From positions 5,146,001 through 5,210,000 of the forward strand of contig JALJCS010000037.1 in the NCBI GenBank assembly GCA_023055355.1: a stretch of DNA of 64,000 nucleotides. The letters run 5' to 3'. The stretch's first letter is position 1. Every line of letters begins with the position of its first letter. Position numbers and translations under genes: made by a program. Of this stretch, positions 1 to 10,876 are shown in pieces. This stretch comes from Agelaius tricolor (lineage: Eukaryota > Chordata > Aves > Passeriformes > Icteridae). The notes under the pieces were generated by a model, which saw only the letters and a program-made list of their open reading frames with translations, searched no databases and had not been told where the DNA came from.

Positions 1-1331
1 ACTTTTAAGAGCACCCTAAGTGCTTTGGGACTGTGGTGGTTATGCTTCTTTCAGGGGGAATGGCTTCACACTGCCAGAGGTCAGGTTTAGATGAGATTTT
101 TAGAGAGAAATTGTTCCTTGTGAGGGTGGGAAGGCCCTGGCACAGGGTGCCCAGAGGAGCTGTGGCTGTCCTTGGATCCCTTGGACAGGATGAGCTTTAA
201 GGTCTCTTCACATCCAAGCAAGTGTGTAATAACTTGTGATTACAGTGATTCTGTAAGCAAAGTACTGGGGCCAGGCCATTTCTCTATGTCACTTAGTTTT
301 TGCAGGTCCTACTGGTTCAAATAAATCCCTCCTCCAGGAGGTTATGGGAGGCTTTGTCCTTTGTTGCTGTTAGATACATCTGACAGAGCTTTTCTGGGAG
401 GGGTTGGAGGAAGGCAGAGCAGACTAGTACAGCTGGGGGAAGCGTTTAGCAACCCTCATTGTATGTGATTTGAAACATTTCTAAAACTAAACAAAAACCC
501 AAACCACCCCCACCAAAACACATTTTTCCATTATTTCTTTGTTTTTTCCCCCCTATAAATTATAAATTTAAAGCTGATGTTGTGATCTGTGTTGTAGTGT
601 GTTTTTATACTTTGAAATACTTTGAAGTAGTTTTGTTTTTGTTTCCTTGTATTTTTCCCAAATGGTTTATCCCAGAGTGTACCCAACTCCCTTTACCTGT
701 GTAATCCCTCTCCCTGGATGAGATCATCCCCAAACCCCCACCCTGGCTCTCTGCCAATCACTCGGCATCCCATCCCCTCCCTCTAGAAGCTTCAGTCCAG
801 GTCCTCGAGTGATCAGCCAGAGGCTAAGGGTCAGCCCCCCAAGCCTTGCCCCATACGCTGTCCTAAATGTCCATCCCCCAGTACCCATCCCTTAGGGTCA
901 CTTCTTGGTTAGTAAAATGTTATCTACTTTGGGTTTCCACCTCCCTTTGAATGTAACCTTGGCACATCTCCCGGGGCTCTCGGCAGGAGGCCCCCTAAGG
1001 TGCAGGAGCTCCCCAGAGCCCCTGAATAAAACCTTGGATTAACCCCTGCTAAGAGTCGGCCCTTTATCATCTACCGATGTCTCTGGTGTCTCTTCTGCTG
1101 CAAAGGCGACCAGCCCAGGTGCCCTCAGTACCCTCGGGGCACAGAGAGTGTCTCCCCGCTGTCGGCCGTGTTGGGGTTGCCCCCCCGGTGTCTGCCGACT
1201 CAGGACTGGCCAAGGGTTCTGAGAGGCTCCCCAGAGGGACAGAGACAACCTGGATAGGAGGAATTTGTTCTGTGGATGGTGACAGTGTAGATTGCACATG
1301 CTGAATGGGGGATGTATTTCTCTTCATGTAG
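1..1331 (+). other. TRAF2: TRAF2 intron (partial, window start)
   Basis: This is non-coding sequence upstream of the first visible TRAF2 exon. It ends in a clear acceptor AG at 1330-1331. Apart from a CR1 fragment near its left end I see no exon, RNA gene or conserved motif. The block around 480-660 is A/T-rich, and the block from about 700 to 1290 is GC-richer without recognisable coding. Confidence 0.8.
53..221 (+). repeat. CR1 LINE 3'-end fragment
   Basis: The stretch matches the 3' portion of the avian CR1 retrotransposon as it recurs at 12.4 and 18.2 kb in this window: the 'ctgccagagg' block, then 'gaaattgttcc', then 'aaggccctggcacagggtgccc', then a 'tttaaggtctcttc' tail. An internal block after 'cttggatccctt' is missing compared with those copies, so it is a deleted old insertion. 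Confidence 0.85.
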
Positions 1332-4300
1332 GTGGAAAATGAAAAGCTCCTAGAACATGAAAGGAAGTGTTTGGCAGAGCATCTCTACATGCTCCTGAGC
1401 TCTGTGCTCAGCCTCAAGACTGGTGCTGGGGACCTGAAGCCCATTCCTGTCCCTTCCTCATCACAAAACAGTTCCCCACTTCTGGGAGCAAACTCACTGT
1501 GCTCGGAGTCGGAGCTCTCCCGGTCCCTTGAGCTCTTGGGAAGGTGTGAGGCCCTTGAGAGGAAAACAGTTACCTTTGAGAACATTGTCTGTGTGCTTAA
1601 CCGGGAGGTGGAGAGAGTGTCCCTGACAGCTGAGGCCTACAGTCGCCAGCACCGGCTGGACCAGGAGAAAATTGAAACGCTGAGCAACAAGGTGTGTAAC
1701 TGCTCACCTGGGTTCCCACACTCCCAGCAGAGGTTGTTACCTGTTTCCTTTCTGTGTCATGAGCTAGCAAAGCTTCACCACTTGGTCCTGAAACTCCACA
1801 AATCTGAAGGCAGAACTAAAATAGCCTGTGTGCCTGTGCTCAACCCTCAGCAGCTCCCTGGAAAAGCTGGGAATTTAACTGACCTGTCTAAAGCATCAGA
1901 CCTCTGTTAATTATCAAACTGGGTGAGATACTGAGGGGTTCTTCCTCAGCACAGTTCCTCAGTTTTCTGACAAGAGCCAGAGCACCCAGAATTTCACTGC
2001 GTCTCCTTGTGCTGCATCTCACTGAATCTGTGGGGCTGCTCACCTTCCAGACTTTTCCAAATGAGTGCTGCCTTTGCCAAAGGAGTGCCATCAGTGCTGC
2101 TGCCTGCAGCGATAGACTGGAGGTGTGAAGGAGCTGCCTCCACCAGTCTGCTCCAGCACAGTCCCTTGTGGAGGGCCCCTAGTGTTCCTGGCACCTGGAG
2201 CTGTGCAGTTTGCAGCGTACCTGTGCTCTCTGGGCAACTGATCGGGCGTGACCCTGTGTGAGCTGGCAGGGACGAACCCTCCAGAGGGTGTAGGTTCTTT
2301 ACTTTCTCAATTTAGTTTTGTCACAATGCTGAGTTATTGGAGATTTTTTTCCCCATCCTCACTTCTTGTGCTGCTCAGCCAATGGAGCAGCTCCTTGGAA
2401 GGAGTTTTACATTGGCTAAGGGGAAAGTTCCCAGCTCAAGCACTAAGCTGTTTTGAAGGATCTTCTCCAGAGTGACAGGGTGCAGAAGGAAGCTTCAGTA
2501 AATTGGCTTATGTTGCTCGGTTTCTCCCTCCCTTCTCCCTGACGGTTTTTGGAGGTCTCTCACTAAGGAGCCATCCCAAGGGGATGCCAGGGTCTCTTGG
2601 GGTTTGCCGGCTCTCCCAGGCCTCAGAGCCTGCGTGTTTCTAACCTGCACCACGTGTCCCACTGAGCAGGTCCGGCAGCTGGAGAGGAGCATTGGGCTTA
2701 AAGACCTGGCCATGGCTGAGATGGAGGAGAAGATCCGCAACATGGAGGCTTCCACCTACGATGGGGTTTTCATCTGGAAGATAACAGAGTTTGCCCGGAA
2801 GCGTCAGGAGGCGATAACAGGCCGCTCTCCTGCCATCTTCTCTCCAGGTGTGCAAAGTCCCCAAAATCTTTTGCATCTCAGCTGCATGTGGGTCTCATGG
2901 CAGGACCTCTGCTTGGGAAATGCTGCCAGGCTGAGAAAAGAAATATTCCATGTGGAAGGGGGTGTTTTATCTTGGAGAGTGAAGCATGCAGAGCAGTGCT
3001 GTTCCAAGAGGGAAGAGAGGGCTGAGAGGAGAGAGATGCAGGCTGTGGATGGGATGAGAAAGGGAATTGGCTGTAATAGTTTGGTTTGCATTAAATGTAA
3101 AGGCAAGGAAATACCAGCTGATATCTGTGTTAAAGAAAAGGAAGTGGAGATACTGCTTGCAGTGTTGTGAGGACAGAGTGCCACAGGGTTTGGCAAAGGG
3201 CAAAATCTTGAGCTAAAACCAGCAAGTTGTACAAGGAAGGTTCATTCAGGGCCTGACCCAGGACAAGCCAGGGTGAAGGCCATCAGTCTGGGGTGGGGGG
3301 AAGGGGGAGGGCCTTACTGACTTCTTGCTTTGCTCCTCGCCTGGGCCAGAGAGAGCAGGATGCCCAGCTGCATGGTCCCTCTCTCCCTGGCTACTCCCAC
3401 CACTCTGGAGCCATCTTTCCTTCTGTTCCTTGATGGGTTTTGCATTCAAAGGGTGATGAGAGTGCTGAGAAGGCCCAGAGGGCCCAGTGGGGATATTCTC
3501 CTTGGACTAACAAAAGGGTCATCTGTCCTGAGAACCTTTGGGTAAAGCAGGTGGGGAGGAAGGAGCAGAGGAAATGAGCTGGGTATTTCCAAGAGGAATG
3601 CAGTGACAAAGATCCGATCTCTTGCTCCTCACCCTGTGGAAGAGCACAGTGTCTCTGCTATTCATAGTCTGCCTGTTGAGAAAAGCACCAAGTCCTGCAG
3701 TAAAATATTGGCTGTGACCCCTGATCTCTGCCTGTGCCCACTGAGCCTCGTCCAGCCAGTCCCAGATGTACTGCTCTGTGCCACTGTGGAAGGGTGACTT
3801 GTGGCAGGTCCCCTTCCAAGCTGTGACCCCACACAGGTCTAGTGTCACAACACAGGCATTCCCAGGACTGCTGGGGAAGGAAAGTGTCTGAAATCCCATC
3901 CTGGCCATGCCCAAGCCATGCTGTGGAAATCCAAATGAGAATTAAAGTTCACTTGCTTGAGCCCCTGCCCGGATCAGAGGCATCAGCTCACAGTGGGGAT
4001 GCTGAGAGTGCTCTGCTGCCAGCCAGGTGCTTTATGGGGGGGGTTTGTTCCTGCTCACCAGTGTTACTGCCATGAACCACAGCTCCTTCAGCCCTGAGGT
4101 GCAGGAGGATTGGCCCAACTCTGGGGCAGATCTCCCCTGGCAGTGAGGGAATAGCCGGGGGACTGGTAACTGCTCTGTGCACAGCATCTGCTCAGGCCAG
4201 GGGCTGCACTTCCTGGCCTTGGGCTTTCCAGACCACCTATGGTGCAGCCCAGACCTGGCTTCTCCCAGATTCCAAACTTCAGAGCACTCAGATTTCAGAG

Positions 4301-5428
4301 AGATTTGCTGTTGCTAGGCTGTGCTGCACTGGACCCTCACTGTGCCTGTTCCACACTTCTCTGACAGCTTTCTACACCAGCAAGTACGGCTACAAGATGT
4401 GTCTGCGCGTGTACCTGAATGGGGACGGCACCGGCCGTGGGACCCACCTGTCCTTGTTTTTTGTGGTGATGAAGGGACCTAACGATGCGCTCCTGCGGTG
4501 GCCCTTTAACCAGAAGGTGGGTCTGGAGCAGAGCCCACTGTGCCCATCCATGGCCTCTCTGGTTTAGCACCCACTCGAGTTTCTCAGCACTGTCACTCCG
4601 GGCCACTTGACAAGGCAGAGGAAGGGCTCTGTATTGACTGCCCTGGGGGTTCCCCAGGTGTGCTGAGGGCACTGGCTGTGCTGTGGGGCAAGGGGGTGAC
4701 ATGGGCTGTTGGGAATCGCACAGAGCCTCTGCAGGGGTTGAGGGCAAGGGAAGGTTATGGTGGCCTCAGAGCTTGGGGACAGTAGGTGCTCATTCCCTGT
4801 CAGGAGCTCAGATCCCATCTCTTGGGCACTGCAGATTTGTGGAGTACATGGAGGCGGAGTGAGCAGGCAAAAGCAGATGCAGAGAGGACAACAGCCCTGG
4901 CTCAGGGAAATACCTGAGTGCAGTGTCAGTTCTGTGAGCAGAGTGTAGGTTTTCAGTCAGTCTGACAGACTTGTGCTGCCACAGGGAAGTTTCCAGTGAT
5001 AGGCAGGATGTGGGGATGGGGAGGGTTTCTGCAGGACATTCCTGAGGTGATGTTCTCTGCTGGTCCCACTCAGAGGCATTTCTCTGATTTGCAGGTGCAC
5101 AGGGTGGCTGTGGCTGCTGGTAGCTGCATGCATCACAGCAGGTCACTGGGCTGGGTTTCCGTGTGTCTTTTATTCAGCCACTCCCCTATGCTTTCACCTT
5201 TCCCCACAGGTCACCCTGATGCTTCTGGACCAGAATAACCGGGAGCACATCATCGATGCCTTCCGCCCTGATGTGACGTCCTCATCCTTCCAGCGCCCTG
5301 TCACGGAGATGAACATCGCCAGTGGCTGCCCCCTCTTCTGCCCTGTGTCCGTCATGGAAGCCAAGAACTCCTACGTGCGTGATGATGCCATCTTTATTAA
5401 AGCCATCGTTGATCTCACAGGCCTCTAA
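1332..5428 (+). CDS. TRAF2: TNF receptor-associated factor 2, C-terminal exons
   Basis: TRAF2 is a cytoplasmic trimeric adaptor. It links TNF-receptor-family tails and TRADD to cIAP ubiquitin ligases and to NF-kB and JNK signalling. Four exons are visible: 1332-1691, 2670-2847, 4368-4516 and 5210-5428. All have AG/GT borders and matching phases; together they encode 301 residues plus TAA. Exon one ends the zinc-finger region and begins the coiled coil ([23 protein letters not shown]). Exon two finishes the coiled coil and opens the MATH/TRAF-C domain ([11 protein letters not shown]). The last two complete it. Peptide-binding residues of the family are present: the R-x-Y in [14 protein letters not shown], the DG pair, the serine triplet in TSSSFQRP, and the serine of NIASGC. 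It ends with the family terminus AIVDLTGL. The RING and most zinc fingers lie upstream of the window. The linker in the first exon is longer than in human TRAF2 (about 1416-1541). Confidence 0.97.
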
Positions 5429-7238
5429 CCCTCCTGACCTTGGAGCAGTGAGCATGGAGCCAGCACTGCCCAGGGCATCTCCCGCTTGTGCTGCACTTCA
5501 GGCGGGTCTGAGAGCAAGAGGGAGCACAGAGAGGGGAAAAGCCCTTCCTGAAAAGGAACCTTTGCTCTGAGTGGAAATGAGGTGTCTGATGGGAGCTCTC
5601 TTTCCTGAGGAGAGGGTTGGGTGGACACTGGCAGGCTGTGGAATATGGAAGATTCCCTGCAGGGACTTGGATGTCTGAACTGCTGCTGTCTGGACTCCAG
5701 TGGAAACCAGTGCAGCTCTTGCTCTACCAGTTTAGCCGACATCCACAGCTCTCTAGTAAAACAGCGATTTACCCTGCCTGAGCTCCACCTCCTGTGGATT
5801 TCGGCTCAGCTGTCTAGGATTTCCCTCTGAGATCTCCATGTTCCTGGAAGTTGTGGGGTGCCCGGGAGACAAGGAGGGTCTGTGACAGCTGCAGTGCCAG
5901 CTGGGCAAGAGAGACACAGACTGGTTTGATGCCGTTGGTGTGTTAGGAGGCTGAGCCCAGCTGCAGGGCAGGGGAGCCCTTAGTCCAGCCCTTGCTGGGT
6001 GTGTGATGGGGGGTGTGTGCTGGAGTGTGGAATGGGGCAGGAGGTGCTGCTGCCCAGGAGGGACCATGGGGCAGCAGCACCAGGGATGCCTGTGGGGAAG
6101 AAGTGAATCTGCTGTGGAGATTGTCCCTGCTGTGCCAGGAGAGGAGGGTGACACAGAGCTCGGTGTGCACCCTGAAAGCTCCAAGCCCTGCCCCTCTCTG
6201 CCCTGTGTTCCGAGCAGCACTGGGTGGGATGGGTGCTGTGCTGGGAGCTGTCTTTGCTCATAGGCAAAGACACCGAGAACTGGCTTCATTTCCATGGTGG
6301 GACAGCTCCATCAGCCTTCCTAGGGCTCCTGCTGCTGTTGAGCTCCTCGTCCGTCTGCGGCTGCACTGCCGTGTCTGTCTGGGCGCTGCAACCTTGGCCG
6401 TGGGATGTGTACTGTCTGCCCATGCAGTGGGCACTGCTGGCCAGCCCCTGCACTCTCACAGCGCCTGCAGTCACCAGTCGTGGGTCTCCCTCACTGTTCC
6501 TCCCCAGCCCTGAGCTCAGGAGTCATGGGGCACCTGGTTCCAGTTGGCAGCACCTTGGAGCTCTTCCTCCCTCCACTTGGTCCCACGTTGAACCTGCAGC
6601 CACCTGGGTAGGATCTGGGGGCTGGAGAAGTGAAGCATGCTGTCCCCTTTCTGTCCCTGGGTTCCTTCCCTCTGGACAGCACAGGTTCAGCAACCATGAG
6701 AAGGTCTCAGTGTTAGTGGGGAAGAACTGGCTGCCACGTCCCTGCATAGTGCCCTCTACAGCTTTGTTGTGGCCATGAGTAGCTCTGGATGGGCCCTGAT
6801 CCAGGGTGAACTTGAAGCTTTGTTGCCTCCTTTGCCTGGGCTTCTCACACCCGTCAGTGGCTGAATGTGCCACAGGAGATGTGTTGGTGACAGGAACCAG
6901 CTGTGAAGACCCTGCATTGATCAGGGGCTCTGGCTGGCTCTTGTGCTGCTCCTCAGGCAGTGAGGCTGGAATGTGGTCACCCTCCTCAGTGGCTGCTAGG
7001 GATTTGCCCTCCACTGCCAGCAGCTCCTGCCAGGTGCCCAGCCTGGGTCTGATGGCTGCAGAGCCTGCCAGGCTTGTGGTCTGCTCACACCTTGGCTCTG
7101 GCACAGCCACCCTGAGGGGTCCGGAACACCATCAGGCTCTGCCCTGGCAGGGAGCCCGGCAAAGTCTGGCTGTCCCCCTCATGTGCTGGCACAGCCCTGA
7201 CCTACCCCTGGGGCTGTTTGCAATGTCCCTTCTGCTGC

Positions 7239-7306
7239 CCAGGAACTCAGGGGCCTCTAACCTTCCTGACCTTGGAGCAGTGAGCATGGAACCAGGAACT
7301 CAGGGG
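7239..7306 (+). repeat. Insertion of a TRAF2 stop-region copy flanked by 15-bp direct repeats
   Basis: Positions 7253-7295 repeat 5421-5463, the TRAF2 stop codon and the bases after it, with only two differences in 43 bases. The copy is bracketed by exact 15-base direct repeats (ccaggaactcagggg) at 7239-7253 and 7292-7306, like a target-site duplication. There is no poly(A) tail. Confidence 0.8.
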
Positions 7307-8336
7307 TGCCCAATGCCCTGGTGGCTGAGCTGCCCCTTGGTCCAAGCTGAACCTCTTGCACCCATGGCTGCTGTGCTGGCCCGGTGCTCTCCAGACGGGT
7401 GCTGGGGTGACCTGTGAGCCTCCTCTGGAATCAGCGCATGGAGCTTCTCACATGTGTGTGTGCAGGGTCTGGGGACAGAGCCAGCCCCTGCTGTTGGGGG
7501 CGGGGGACAGAAGCTGGTGACAGCACAGCCTGAGGTGGGAGAGGGGTGACAGGACCCCTCCCTTTGTGAAGTCCCCTCCAGCCTGTCCCAACAAGGTACA
7601 GATCAAGCCCTGTGTTGCTGCTCTCACCCTGTGCCTTATGAGGAAAATCCAGGCTAGCAGAGCCCTGCTCCCATCTACAGCAGCTCCCCAGAGATGCTTG
7701 GAAAAGCCTGGGAAGACACAGGAGGGTCAGCTCTGCTCATAAAATTGCTGGGAGTTGAGTTTTATGTGGGGGGAGCTTGTTCTATGTTGATCAGAATGTC
7801 TGCTCATGGGGTGCTGCCTGCAGTGGGGCTGGGGGCTCTGGCCAGGTGGTGCCAGGAGGGACTGTGGAGACACTGGCTCAGTTGGGGGTGGGGGGGTCTG
7901 GGCTGCTTTCGGGGTGGGAACTGGTGCTCCTGCCCCAGCACGTTTGGAAGGTCTGTGGGAGAGTCGGTGCTGCAGCAAAGCTCAGGCTGAGCTCTTCAGG
8001 CCACGGGCTTACTGCTGGAGGGGAAACACAGCCTGTCAGCCCCTCCTGCTGGGAGCCCTTTCCTCCCCACCCTTTGGTACTGCTGATGCTGCCAGGCCTT
8101 TTTTGGTTCTTAGCAGCTCTGGAGCTGGCAGCAGGAATTGTGCCCATGTGCTGCAGACAGGGGCCCAGCCACTTCCTGGGCACAGCTCTGCCAGCCTGGT
8201 GGCCATGTGGACAAACACTGGACACAAGCCACCGCTGGATTTTTGTGGGTTTTTTTTTTTTTCTTTCGACTACACCATCTCAGCACTGTGATCTAGGTTT
8301 TGTTTTCCTTGAGGGTGTAGTATGGTCAGAACCACT

Positions 8337-8342
8337 AATAAA
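8337..8342 (+). terminator. TRAF2: Poly(A) signal, probable TRAF2 3' end
   Basis: A canonical AATAAA lies in 'ccactaataaaagctg'. It is the first such signal after the TRAF2 stop codon, and a minus-strand signal for FBXW5 faces it 960 bp away. Confidence 0.6.
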
Positions 8343-8360
8343 AGCTGTTTGAACAGCATT

Positions 8361-9297
8361 GCTGTGTATGAGCCAGGGGATCCTGGGCACAGCACGGGGG
8401 AGGATTGTGTCAGGGTAGGGGGGTTTCTGTGCTGGGAACTCTCCCCATCTCCTGCGTCCCTGCAGGAGGATTCCCACACAAGGAGGGAACAGGGGGATCT
8501 GTAATGGGAAGGGAAGGAGCTGGAGTCTGGCTGTTGGAGCTCCACTGGGCCAAAGGCCATTGGGAGCCAGTGCAGCAGGGCTGGGCCGGTGGTTCCAGTG
8601 GTTCTGCTGCTAAGGCAAATCCAGCACTCCTGGTCCTGGGTTGTTACAGCTCTGAGCTCCTCCAGAACAGGCTGCTTTTCCCTCACCACTGTTGGGAGCC
8701 CAGTGCCTGCAGGATGCCTGTTCCTGCCCCTTCCATGCTGCAGCACCAGCCCAGGGACTAAACCCATGTGGGGGCAGCAGCCTGGTGGCCTCTACTCACT
8801 GTGTATGGAAGAGACAAACACAAGGAATGACCATGGGCACCTGTCCCCTCTGGGAAGCCCCCAGACCCCCCTTCATACCACAGCAGCTGCTCCACCAGGG
8901 AGATGCAAAGGGCAATGAGGGGACAGTGGCATTGCAGCTCAGGAGGCTGCTGTGGCACAGGAATGCCAAACAGCATTGGAGGGCTCTCTGTTTACCCGTT
9001 CTGTGCCTGTTAGTGCTTGGAAAACGTAAATCCAGGAGGGATCTAGCCCCTGGCCTGTCCTGGAACCTGCAGTGTTCAGCCCTGGCTGCCATGGATGCTT
9101 GCTGCCCTTTGGCCATCCTCTGCCTCTCTCCTGTTGCTCACAGCTCTCTACCCACACTTCCCCAGCCAGGGCAGGTAACCACAGGCTGGGCAGCAGTGCT
9201 CCAGCCCAGCCCTGTGACAGTCCTGGCCTCAGCTCTGGCTCAGCAGAGCAGTACTTGGAAAAACAAGCTCACATTGCAGAGATGCTTTAGCAGAGTA
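8361..9297. other. Intergenic space between convergent TRAF2 and FBXW5
   Basis: About 0.9 kb separates the two facing poly(A) signals. I see no repeat family, exon with splice borders, or RNA gene in it. Confidence 0.6.
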
Positions 9298-10876
9298 TTT
9301 ATTCAATGCCAGAGTGAAGAGCAAAACTCAGTACAAACAGCACCTCAGTGCCTTGCTCGCTGCTGCACTGAGCTACAGGTGGAGAGTTCACAGTTGGGGG
9401 AGGAAGGGAGGCTGTTCCTTTGCTGTGTGACTAGACAGAGCAGGATGTGGAGCCTGTGTGCGTACACAGGAAGGAACCCCTAATTTCATGACAGAAAACC
9501 TGAGTACAGGGGTTTTGGATGAAGCTGGGGCACAGCAGGACACAAGTGCTGACCCTCCTGCTGCAGAGGCTGCTAAAGCCTTCAGTGCCATTGTGACAGA
9601 AGCTGCCACCTCTGTCAGGTCTATCAGCAAGCCCAGACTGAGAATGGCACAGGCACCTGCCCTAGAGCTTCCAGGGGGCCCCAAAATGCCTCCCCCTGCA
9701 GCTCCTTCCCAGCCCTGCTTCCAGGAGCGACAGCAGCTCCTCAGGGCCCCATCTAGGCCAGGTCAAGATTAGGAGCTTAATTTTAGACTCTGACATTTGG
9801 GTACCTGCTACAGGGACAGAAGCTCAAGGGACAGACAGTGAACACCACCGAGTCCGTAATAACTCCAAGTGACCGTCCCCACTGCCTGTGAGGTCCTGGA
9901 GGAGCTGACCCCTCCATGGTGGGTCAGCCCCAGGGACAGGGAGCTTATTCAGCTGTCACTGCAGGCAGGAGGGCTCCATCCCCATCACCTGCAGGTGAAT
10001 GAATACCTGCAGCACCTGTGGGTGTCTACACTTATTCAGAGAACACACCAAAAGAACCTAAAGTGCCACGATTGGGTAGCATGAGCAGGAGGTAAGCTGT
10101 CCTCATGGGTACCCCAGAAAGGGACAGCAGATCCCCCACAATAAATACGTTCCGGATCCATAGCTTATTGAAGTGCTACTCAGAGGAAGACAGAGGCAAA
10201 GCCAGCACCATATGACCACCAGCCCTCCCCCTCTCCCAAGTTTAGAAACTGGCAATACCAATACACAGACCCTGGGGCCAGTCAGGCTCCCAGCCCTGGC
10301 CCTGCTGCCCCCTCACTGCCCCCAGTTCCTGCTGCCCTCTTGGGCAGAGGTGCCATGGGGAAGAGGCACTTGACATTCCACAGCAGCCAGACAAGTTGCC
10401 CGTGGAGCTTTGGGACAAACACACATTAATAAAACGCCAATATTAAGAGTCCTGCAGTCACGCAGCACAGCTGCACCATGGCTCCTGCCAAGCACTCTGC
10501 AGCTGGCGGCTCCCAGTGTGTCTGGCCACGTCCCCAGCTCACACAGACCTACACTGGACGTGCCTCAGTGTCCCCCATGCCCAGAGCTCACCCAGAGAGC
10601 TATGCCCAAGTAGCAATGCTGGTGAGAAGCTGTGGGAGCCCACCCTGCAGTGACCAGCTCAGCTGCTGCCCAACAGAACCACAACAGGGCCCCAGCTCTT
10701 ATGTCCTGTCTGAAGGCGATGCTTCAAGGAGGAGGCGATTCCTGCTGCCAGGGCCCCTCCTGGCTCAGCCGTAGGATTTGTGTGCCTAGAGCTCATCTCT
10801 GTGCAGGGCTCAGGGCTCTGTGAGCTCAGAAGGAGGTGCTGCAGTGAGGAAGCTGCAGGAGCAGATGTACCTGGGT
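9285..10876 (-). other. FBXW5: Probable FBXW5 3' untranslated region
   Basis: The non-coding stretch runs from the FBXW5 TGA to the minus-strand AATAAA at 9298-9303. No exon-like segments or repeats were recognised. Two plus-strand AATAAA strings (about 10139 and 10428) have no associated plus-strand gene. Confidence 0.5.
9298..9303 (-). terminator. FBXW5: Poly(A) signal, probable FBXW5 3' end
   Basis: TTTATT on the plus strand reads AATAAA on the minus strand, 1.6 kb downstream of the FBXW5 stop codon. No closer canonical minus-strand signal was seen between it and the stop. Confidence 0.6.

Larger units (their letters stand above)
5429..8360 (+). other. TRAF2: Probable TRAF2 3' untranslated region
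   Basis: From the TAA to the first AATAAA on this strand (8337) there is no convincing exon, so the simplest reading is a 2.9-kb 3' UTR. It is GC-rich and has a T-run at about 8251-8271. It contains a short duplicated copy of the TRAF2 stop region at 7.25 kb, listed separately. The length is inferred from the poly(A) signal position, not from transcript data. Confidence 0.55.

Noticed and set aside
1332..1910. A separate 192-residue gene starting at GTG 1332
   Set aside because: The frame is a TRAF2 internal exon preceded by an acceptor AG; it reads into the intron after the donor at 1692.
5980..7417. Several 150-200-codon frames on both strands downstream of TRAF2
   Set aside because: They overlap one another in different phases, share no family motif, and lie between the TRAF2 stop codon and the first poly(A) signal; best read as 3' UTR.
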